Translations under genes and position numbers: made by a program
Origin: Acholeplasma sp.
GTDB taxonomy: Bacteria; Bacillota_I; Bacilli_A; Acholeplasmatales; UBA5453
Assembly (NCBI GenBank): GCA_012839355.1
Contig: DUNK01000033.1
Span: 1-64,000, forward strand
Reading direction: 5' to 3'
DNA length: 64,000 nucleotides
Shown: positions 57,602 to 64,000 of the stretch, piece after piece
Numbering within the stretch: the stretch's first letter is position 1
How the letters are laid out: each line of letters opens with the position of its first letter
Notes under the pieces: generated by a model
Database searches by the model: none
What the model was told of the DNA's origin: nothing
The model's input: the letters and a program-made list of their open reading frames with translations, nothing else

Positions 57602-60600
57602 TGTTAAATAAAGAAGTTGGTAAATTAAAATTAAAAGATTTAAAATTATCTGAAGATATAGTTACAGTTCTCCACTTAAATGGGATTGATACTTTAGAAG
57701 ACTTAAATGGGTTTTCATTACTTCAACTTAGAAAATACGTTTTTAGAGAAGAAGAAGAACAGTTTGAAAAACTTGTTCCATTATTAAAGAAATATGAAAT
57801 ACCGACAGAAGTTAGAAACTTATCTTTATCAAAGGAATTAACAGATCATTTAGAAACTAAAAACATCACTGAAACATACGACTTAATTAATATTAAGAGA
57901 GAAGTTTATGCTGAGTTAGTTTTAAACGATGAGTTTATTGCGCAAGAATTATCACAAATTTTTAAAATTTATGGTGTTAATGTTGAAGAATTAGAAATTC
58001 ATGAAGAACCAGAGGTTGATGTTGGCGAGTATGTAAGATTACAAAAAGCAAAAACAAAACCACGAAAAAGAGGATCAAAAGAGTTTTCACATTTAAGTAT
58101 TAGACTTGCGAGTCCAGAAGAAATTAGAATGTGGAGTTATGGTGAAGTTTTAAACCATGAAACGATTAACTATCGTAGTTTAAAACCAGAAGATGGTGGA
58201 TTATTCTGCGAAAAGATCTTTGGACCTTATAAAGATTATCAATGTCAGTGTGGTAAAAAGCGAAACATAGAAAAAGGTCAAGTCTGCGATAAGTGTGGAG
58301 TTGAAATTACAGAAGCAAAAGTTCGTCGCGAAAGAATGGGACATATTGAGTTAGAAGCCCCAGTCGTTCATACATGGTATTTAAAAAATACTCCTTCAAG
58401 ATTAGCTTTATTGTTAGACATTAAAGCCAAAGACTTAGAAGAAGTAGTTTACCTTGCTAGTTATATCGTTACTAATCCTGGTGCGCCAGGTGAAACTGAA
58501 CTAGTTAAAAAACAAATTTTATCAGAAATGGAATACTCACAGTATTTTGAAAAATATGGAAACAGATTTACTGCTGAAACTGGCGCAGAAGCTGTTAAAC
58601 GTTTATTGATGGATTTAGATTTAGAAGAAGAAGCTAGAAAAATTCGTAGAAAACTAAAATCTACATCTAAACAAAAACGCGAAAGAGCGATTAAACGTTT
58701 AGAAGTTGTTGAGGCGTTTTTAAATAGCGATAATAAACCAGAATGGATGGTGCTTGATGTACTACCAGTTATTCCGCCTGATTTAAGACCGATGGTTGCA
58801 CTTGATGGTGGTAGATTCGCAACAACAGATTTAAACGATTTATATCGCAGAATTATTAATAGAAACAACAGATTAAAGAAACAAAAAGAACAATTCGTTC
58901 CCCGTTTAATTATTAAAAACGAAAAACGTCTTTTACAAGAATCTGTTGACGCTTTAATTGATAATGCTAAGAGAGGTAAAAAAGCGAGCGTTGAACGTAA
59001 CAGACAATTAAAATCATTAAGTGATATGCTCCGCGGTAAGCAAGGAAGGTTCCGTCAAAACCTATTAGGTAAACGTGTTGACTTTAGTGCTCGTAGTGTT
59101 ATTATTGTTGGTCCGGACTTAGAGATGTATCAGTGTGGTATTCCTAGAGAGATGGCACTAACATTATTTAAACCTTTCGTTATTAAAGAACTAACAGACC
59201 ATTTTGGTAACTTACAAGAAGCAAAAAGATCTTATGATAATAAAGACCCTGAAGCGTGGGATGCATTAGAAGAAATAGTTGTTGAACACCCAGTATTATT
59301 AAACCGTGCTCCAACTCTTCACCGTTTAGGTATTCAAGCCTTCCAACCAAAATTAATTGATGGTAAAGCGATTAGATTACACCCACTTGTAACAACAGCA
59401 TTTAACGCTGACTTTGACGGTGACCAAATGGCTGTACACGTACCTTTAAGTCACGAAGCACAAGCAGAAGCGAGACTTTTAATGTTAGGTTCTAACAACA
59501 TTCTTTCACCTAAAAACGGAAGACCGGTTGTTACACCTTCACAAGATATGGTTTTAGGAAACTATTACTTAACAATGAGTAAAAAAGGATTAAAGAATGA
59601 AGGTAGTTTTTATATTAGTATGGATGAAGCATACTTAGCTTATAAAAATGGTGAAATTGAACTTCACACATTAATTATTTTAAATCCAAACTCAATTAAT
59701 AAGAAGTTTTCTGAAAGTCAAAAAGACAAGTATTTAATTACAACTTTAGGTAAATTAATATTTAACGATATTTTACCAGGGTCATTCCCATATTTAAACG
59801 AACCGACAAGAGATAATTTGGTTGGTTATACAGATGATAGATTTTTCTTTGAAAAAGGAACAGATGCAAGAAAAGCGATTAAAAAACTAGAAAATCCTGA
59901 TCCGTTTGGAGTTAAATATTTATCGCAAGTTATTGCGGAAGTATTTAAACAATTTGAAATTAATGAAACTTCAAAAATCTTAGACAAATTAAAGGATTTA
60001 GGTTTCAAATATTCAACAGTTTCAGGAATTACAGTATCGCACTCAGACATGCAAGTTTATTCAGGTAAAGCAGCGAGAGTTAAAGAGACAGAAGAAAGAG
60101 TTGCGGCACTTGAAGAAAACTATGAAGATGGTTTATTAACAGATGAAGAAAGATACCGTTTAGTAATTCAAGAATGGGAAAAAGCCGGAGAAGATATCCA
60201 AAAAGGTGTTATGGGTGACTTTGAGTATGATAACCATATTTATATGATGTTCCACTCAGGAGCTCGTGCTAACCCATCTAACTTCGCACAGATGTTAGGC
60301 ATGCGCGGACTGATGAGAAACCCAACCGGTGAAATTATTGAAGTTCCTGTTAAGGCAAGTTTTAAAGAAGGTTTAACAGTTTCTGAGTTCTTTATTTCGA
60401 CTCACGGAGCGAGAAAAGGATCTACAGATACAGCCTTAAAGACTGCTGAATCAGGATACTTAACAAGAAGATTAGTTGATGTAGCGCAAGATGTGATTGT
60501 TGATGCAGAAGATTGCGGAACAGATAAAACAGTTTTAGTTGAACCACTTTACTCAGTTGAAAAAGACGAAGTAAAAGAAACAATTCCACTATACGATAGA

Positions 60601-61692
60601 ATTGTTGGTAGATTTGCAGGTGAACCAGTATTCCATCCAAAGACTGGAGAAATGCTTGTTGATCGCGATGAATTAATTACTAATGAAATTGCTGAAGAAA
60701 TAACTAACTTAGGTATTAAGGCAGTTCGTATCCGCAGTGTATTTACATGTAATAGCTATACGGGCGTGTGCATGAAGTGTTATGGTAGAAACTTAGCGAC
60801 TAACAAGATAGTTGAAATGGGCGAAGCGGTTGGAGTTATTGCTGCACAATCAATTGGTGAGCCTGGTACACAGTTAACGATGCGTACATTCCACACAGGT
60901 GGGGTTGCATCAAGTACAGATATTACTGCTGGTTTACCACGTGTTCAAGAGTTGTTTGAGGCAAGAAAGCCAAAAGGTAAAGCGACAATTGTTGAAGAAA
61001 GATCTAAGGTTAAGAAAATCGAAAACAAAGCTCATGAGATTATCGTTACAATAACTGAGTTAGGTAAAGAAGAAGCAAAAGAGAAGAAAATCACATTAGA
61101 TCCAAACTCACAATTATTAGTTAAAGAAGGCGACATCTTAAAGCCGGGCGATAGAATTAATAAAGGTTCAATTGATCCAAAAGAACTCTTAAGAGCTACA
61201 GATGTTAGAACTGTTGAAAAATATTTACTTGAAGAAATTCAAAAAGTATATAGAATTACCGGTGAAGAAATTTCTGATAAGCACATTGAAATAATTATTA
61301 GACAAATGCTTAAGAAAGTAAGAATTATTTATGAAGCAGAAACTGATTTATTACCGGGTTCAGAAGTATCAATTAGAGATTTCTATGAAGCCAATGAAGC
61401 GGCAATTAAAGAAGGAAAACGACCAGCGATTGGCCAAACAATTTTATTAGGAATCGCTAAAGCCGCTTTACAAAGCGAATCATTCTTATCAGCGGCATCA
61501 TTCCAAGAAACAACAAGAGTCTTAACAGATGCAGCTGTTCATGGTAAATCTGATGAGTTACACGGATTAAAAGAAAACGTAATTATCGGCGGATTAATCC
61601 CAGCTGGTACAGGTATTTTAAAAGAAAAATCCTATACATATTTAGGTGAAGATTTAGAGGAAGAAGAAATAAGTGAAGAGGGCTCTTTTTAA
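57601..61692 (+). CDS. rpoC: RNA polymerase beta-prime subunit with alpha-CTD-like N-terminal extension
   Basis: Catalytic subunit: the active-site [12 protein letters not shown], first zinc site CQCGK...CDKCG near residue 218, bridge and trigger-loop regions ([10 protein letters not shown]) and second zinc site [11 protein letters not shown] are normal. The usual start ([17 protein letters not shown]) appears only at about residue 165. The first 160 residues contain two successive units, about 8-65 and 70-140, each reading like a degenerate alpha-CTD (L..LKLS......L...GI.T..DL). 1363 residues in all. AGGAGG lies before the ATG inside rpoB. Confidence 0.97.
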   Translation: MLNKEVGKLKLKDLKLSEDIVTVLHLNGIDTLEDLNGFSLLQLRKYVFREEEEQFEKLVPLLKKYEIPTEVRNLSLSKELTDHLETKNITETYDLINIKREVYAELVLNDEFIAQELSQIFKIYGVNVEELEIHEEPEVDVGEYVRLQKAKTKPRKRGSKEFSHLSIRLASPEEIRMWSYGEVLNHETINYRSLKPEDGGLFCEKIFGPYKDYQCQCGKKRNIEKGQVCDKCGVEITEAKVRRERMGHIELEAPVVHTWYLKNTPSRLALLLDIKAKDLEEVVYLASYIVTNPGAPGETELVKKQILSEMEYSQYFEKYGNRFTAETGAEAVKRLLMDLDLEEEARKIRRKLKSTSKQKRERAIKRLEVVEAFLNSDNKPEWMVLDVLPVIPPDLRPMVALDGGRFATTDLNDLYRRIINRNNRLKKQKEQFVPRLIIKNEKRLLQESVDALIDNAKRGKKASVERNRQLKSLSDMLRGKQGRFRQNLLGKRVDFSARSVIIVGPDLEMYQCGIPREMALTLFKPFVIKELTDHFGNLQEAKRSYDNKDPEAWDALEEIVVEHPVLLNRAPTLHRLGIQAFQPKLIDGKAIRLHPLVTTAFNADFDGDQMAVHVPLSHEAQAEARLLMLGSNNILSPKNGRPVVTPSQDMVLGNYYLTMSKKGLKNEGSFYISMDEAYLAYKNGEIELHTLIILNPNSINKKFSESQKDKYLITTLGKLIFNDILPGSFPYLNEPTRDNLVGYTDDRFFFEKGTDARKAIKKLENPDPFGVKYLSQVIAEVFKQFEINETSKILDKLKDLGFKYSTVSGITVSHSDMQVYSGKAARVKETEERVAALEENYEDGLLTDEERYRLVIQEWEKAGEDIQKGVMGDFEYDNHIYMMFHSGARANPSNFAQMLGMRGLMRNPTGEIIEVPVKASFKEGLTVSEFFISTHGARKGSTDTALKTAESGYLTRRLVDVAQDVIVDAEDCGTDKTVLVEPLYSVEKDEVKETIPLYDRIVGRFAGEPVFHPKTGEMLVDRDELITNEIAEEITNLGIKAVRIRSVFTCNSYTGVCMKCYGRNLATNKIVEMGEAVGVIAAQSIGEPGTQLTMRTFHTGGVASSTDITAGLPRVQELFEARKPKGKATIVEERSKVKKIENKAHEIIVTITELGKEEAKEKKITLDPNSQLLVKEGDILKPGDRINKGSIDPKELLRATDVRTVEKYLLEEIQKVYRITGEEISDKHIEIIIRQMLKKVRIIYEAETDLLPGSEVSIRDFYEANEAAIKEGKRPAIGQTILLGIAKAALQSESFLSAASFQETTRVLTDAAVHGKSDELHGLKENVIIGGLIPAGTGILKEKSYTYLGEDLEEEEISEEGSF

Positions 61693-61702
61693 GGGTCCTC
61701 TC
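61676..61702 (+). terminator. Weak hairpin across the rpoC stop
   Basis: AGAGGGCTC pairs with GGGTCCTCT (seven of nine positions) around the stop codon; no good T tract follows, so termination is probably partial. Confidence 0.45.
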
Positions 61703-61720
61703 CTAATTTCTTTAAAAAGA

Positions 61721-61749
61721 TTGACAACAACTTTTAAAAGTTGTATAAT
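61721..61749 (+). promoter_or_regulatory. Promoter of rpsL-rpsG-fusA with palindromic spacer
   Basis: TTGACA (61721-61726), 17-base spacer, TATAAT (61744-61749). ACAACTTTTAAAAGTTGT (61727-61744) fills the spacer and is a perfect palindrome. Confidence 0.88.
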
Positions 61750-61754
61750 AATAT

Positions 61755-61859
61755 CGCTGTCAAAAGCAAACAACAAATATTTTGGCTTAGTAATGCCAAA
61801 ATAATATTTTGAAAAAGAAATGGAACACTTGGCCATGTGGCCAGTAGAAAGGAGAACAT
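61755..61859 (+). promoter_or_regulatory. Structured leader of rpsL
   Basis: Hairpin ATTTTGGC-TTAGTAAT-GCCAAAAT (61779-61802) and a second TTGGCC-ATGT-GGCCA hairpin (about 61830-61844), close before AAAGGAG. No leader of this shape is known to me for rpsL in Bacilli. The ribosome site lies just outside the second stem. Confidence 0.5.
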
Positions 61860-62273
61860 ATGCCAACGATTTCCCAATTAGTTAGAAAAGGAAGACAAAG
61901 TAAGACAACAAAATCAAAATCACCTTATTTAGGCTTAGGCTATAATAGTATCAAAAAACATCATACAAATTATGATAGCCCACAAAAACGTGGAGTATGT
62001 GTTAGGGTTACTACAATGACACCTAGAAAACCAAACTCTGCATTAAGAAAATATGCACGTGTTAGATTGTCTAATGGAATTGAAGTTAACGCTTATATTC
62101 CAGGTGAAGGTCACGCATTACAAGAGCACAGTGTTGTTTTAGTTCGCGGTGGACGTGTAAAAGACTTACCGGGTGTTAGATATCATATCGTTAGAGGAAC
62201 TCTTGACGCATCAGGTGTTGAAAAACGCAGGCAGTCACGTTCTAAATATGGTACACCACGCCCAAGCAAATAA
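61860..62273 (+). CDS. rpsL: 30S ribosomal protein S12
   Basis: Decoding-centre protein. 137 residues with the B. subtilis-type N-terminus. The [10 protein letters not shown] segment has Arg at residue 56, aligned with Lys56 of B. subtilis and Lys43 of M. tuberculosis, positions where Arg gives streptomycin resistance. [17 protein letters not shown] is unchanged. AAAGGAG before ATG. Confidence 0.98.
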   Translation: MPTISQLVRKGRQSKTTKSKSPYLGLGYNSIKKHHTNYDSPQKRGVCVRVTTMTPRKPNSALRKYARVRLSNGIEVNAYIPGEGHALQEHSVVLVRGGRVKDLPGVRYHIVRGTLDASGVEKRRQSRSKYGTPRPSK

Positions 62274-62323
62274 TTAATAGTATAAGAAGATTTTAAAAGG
62301 TTTATTTTGAAAGGAGGATACAT

Positions 62324-62794
62324 ATGCCAAGAAAAGGACATGTTCCGAAGCGAGATGTATTGCCTGACCCGATTTATAACTCAAAATTAGTAACGAAATT
62401 AATTAATGCGATAATGCTTGATGGTAAAAAAGGTACTGCTCAATCAATTTTATATGGTGCTTTTAGACTTGTTGAAAAAACAACAGGTGAAGAAGCGATG
62501 GCTGTATTTAATCAAGCGTTGGAAAACATTATGCCGATATTAGAAACGAGATCAAGAAGAATAGGTGGTCAAAACTACCAAGTTCCAACTGAAGTTCGTC
62601 CAGAAAGAAAAGAGGTATTAGGGTTAAGATGGTTAGTGCAATATGCAAGACTAAGACATGAAAAAACAATGGAAGAAAGATTAGCAAAAGAAATAATCGA
62701 TGCTTCTAAAGGTACTGGTGCAGCTGTTAAGAAACGCGAAGACACTCATAGAATGGCAGAGGCTAACAAAGCATTTGCTCATTACAGGTGGTAA
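62324..62794 (+). CDS. rpsG: 30S ribosomal protein S7
   Basis: Head assembly protein, repressor of the str operon in enteric bacteria. 156 residues: [28 protein letters not shown] is seen in part, [15 protein letters not shown], and [19 protein letters not shown] end. AAAGGAGG before ATG. Confidence 0.98.
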   Translation: MPRKGHVPKRDVLPDPIYNSKLVTKLINAIMLDGKKGTAQSILYGAFRLVEKTTGEEAMAVFNQALENIMPILETRSRRIGGQNYQVPTEVRPERKEVLGLRWLVQYARLRHEKTMEERLAKEIIDASKGTGAAVKKREDTHRMAEANKAFAHYRW

Positions 62795-62797
62795 TTT

Positions 62798-64000
62798 ATG
62801 TCTAGAGAATATCCATTAGACAAAACCCGCAACATTGGTATTATGGCACACATTGATGCCGGCAAGACGACAACGACTGAAAGAATTTTGTTTCATACAA
62901 ATAAAATTCACCGCTTAGGTGAAACACATGATGGTGCTAGCCAAATGGATTGGATGGAACAAGAACAAGAACGTGGGATTACAATTACTAGTGCGGCAAC
63001 TACGGCTTATTGGAAAGAGTATAAATTAAATATAATTGATACTCCAGGGCATGTAGACTTTACAGTTGAAGTTTCTAGAAGTTTAAGAGTTTTAGATGGA
63101 GCGATTACACTTTTAGATGCACAAGCAGGAGTAGAACCACAAACTGAAACGGTTTGGCGTCAAGCAACTGAGTATAAAGTCCCAAGAATTATTTTAATTA
63201 ACAAGATGGATAAAACAGGTGCAGACTTTGCCTATTCAATTAATTCAATTCATGAAAGATTAGGAGTTAAGGCATCTGCAGTTCAGTTGCCAATTGGTGC
63301 GGAAAGCAAATTTAACGGAATAATTGATTTAGTAGAATTAAAAGCGTATGAGTATGATGGCGAACCAGAAGAAAACCCAAAACTAATTGAAATTCCGAGC
63401 GAGTTAAAAGATTTAGTATTAGAAAAAAGAAATGAATTAATCGAAACATTAGCTGATTTCGATGAAGAATTAATGGTTGCTTATTTAGAAGGTGAAGAGA
63501 TATCACCAAAACTTATTAAAAGAGCAATCCGTAAAGGTACACTATCTGTTGAGTTTTTCCCAGTATTTTGTGGAACGGCTTTCCGTAATAAAGGGATTAA
63601 GTTTGTTTTAGATGCGATTATTGATTACTTACCTTCACCGCTCGATGTAGCAGGAGTTAAAGGAATTAATTCTAAAGATGAAGAAGTGTTAATAATACCG
63701 GCTGATGATGAACCATTCGTCGCTTTAGCATTTAAAGTTATGACAGATCCGTTTGTTGGAAGATTAACATTCTTTAGAGTGTATTCAGGAAAACTAAAAA
63801 CGGGATCATATATTTATAATACAAACAAAGAAAACCGTGAAAGAATAGGTAGATTACTAATAATGCACGCAAATCACCGAGAGGAAACTGATGAAGTTTA
63901 TACAGGCGATATTGCGGCAGCAATCGGTTTAAGACAAACAACAACTGGTGATACACTAGCATCAGTGGGACAAAGTGTTATTTTAGAATCAATGAATTTC
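62798..64000 (+). CDS. fusA: Elongation factor G, 3' end beyond the window
   Basis: Translocase of the ribosome. The first 401 codons are present from ATG 62798, three bases after the rpsG stop. GTPase motifs: [12 protein letters not shown] (17-28), [14 protein letters not shown] (switch I), [12 protein letters not shown] (switch II region), [10 protein letters not shown]. The G-prime insertion and the start of domain II follow ([21 protein letters not shown]). The frame is open to the last base. Confidence 0.97.
   Translation, partial: MSREYPLDKTRNIGIMAHIDAGKTTTTERILFHTNKIHRLGETHDGASQMDWMEQEQERGITITSAATTAYWKEYKLNIIDTPGHVDFTVEVSRSLRVLDGAITLLDAQAGVEPQTETVWRQATEYKVPRIILINKMDKTGADFAYSINSIHERLGVKASAVQLPIGAESKFNGIIDLVELKAYEYDGEPEENPKLIEIPSELKDLVLEKRNELIETLADFDEELMVAYLEGEEISPKLIKRAIRKGTLSVEFFPVFCGTAFRNKGIKFVLDAIIDYLPSPLDVAGVKGINSKDEEVLIIPADDEPFVALAFKVMTDPFVGRLTFFRVYSGKLKTGSYIYNTNKENRERIGRLLIMHANHREETDEVYTGDIAAAIGLRQTTTGDTLASVGQSVILESMNF

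Noticed and set aside
122..63962. Open frames of 60-200 codons on the minus strand
   Set aside because: All are antisense shadows of strong + strand genes, without family motifs or ribosome sites.
1..64000. tRNA or rRNA genes, CRISPR arrays, insertion sequences, prophage, integrase or att sites
   Set aside because: I looked for T-loop patterns, repeat-spacer arrays, transposase motifs and terminal repeats and saw none. The only repeats are the edge inverted repeat and repeats within proteins.

Overview
The window is AT-rich DNA from a low-GC, Bacillus-type lineage. The ribosomal protein operons, the ecfA1-ecfA2-ecfT-truA set, the tmk-holB-ricT-yabB-rsmI-metG set and the gltX...cysS-mrnC-rlmB-sigH-rpmG-secE-nusG-rplKAJL-ybxB-rpoBC-rpsLG-fusA set all follow Bacillus subtilis gene order. 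S14 is the zinc type. Every recognisable gene lies on the + strand. TGA is a functional stop at many genes, often inside ATGA overlaps, so the code is the standard bacterial one. I infer a Mollicutes-related member of the Bacilli (Acholeplasma/Izemoplasma/RF39-like), but no single gene here proves that.

Layout. Bases 1-3100 hold a perfect inverted repeat at the window edge and the end of a large, acidic, internally repeated protein. Bases 3100-6440 hold a DegV protein, a ROK glucokinase and a BspA-type leucine-rich-repeat lipoprotein broken by one missing base. Bases 6440-20950 are the S10-spc-alpha ribosomal cluster (rpsJ to rplQ), with secY, adk, map, infA, rpmJ and rpoA. Bases 20950-24510 carry an M3 oligopeptidase, a decayed 5'-truncated mgtE and a second mgtE interrupted by an in-frame TGA. 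Bases 24550-27925 are the ECF transporter module plus truA. Bases 27938-33829 are tmk, holB, ricT, yabB, a small TerB-like gene, rsmI and metG. rplM-rpsI follow, behind a leader resembling the L13 leader. Bases 34940-49970 are gltX, a repeat lipoprotein translationally coupled to it, a two-nuclease-domain protein, cysS, mrnC, two tandem P-type ATPases, rlmB, a sigma factor, rpmG, secE, nusG and an orphan gene. Bases 50070-64000 are rplK, rplA, rplJ, rplL, ybxB, rpoB, rpoC, rpsL, rpsG and the first 401 codons of fusA.

Regulation is unusually readable. Canonical TTGACA-17-TATAAT promoters precede most operons. An L10 leader with attenuator precedes rplJ. Two copies of an L1-site-like motif lie in the rplK leader and the rplK-rplA gap. 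A GC-rich structured leader precedes rpsJ, whose promoter overlaps the upstream terminator.

The most striking biology is in RNA polymerase. Beta-prime carries an N-terminal extension of about 160 residues that reads as two degenerate alpha-CTD-like modules. Beta carries an expansion of about 300 residues in which a motif present once in B. subtilis appears about five times. Beta also has Gln at the E. coli His526 rifampicin position, and S12 has Arg at the B. subtilis Lys56 streptomycin position. Other accessory points are the tandem P-type ATPases with Ser in place of the usual M4 Glu, the PD-(D/E)XK plus DEDDy nuclease protein, and the breakdown of both mgtE copies.
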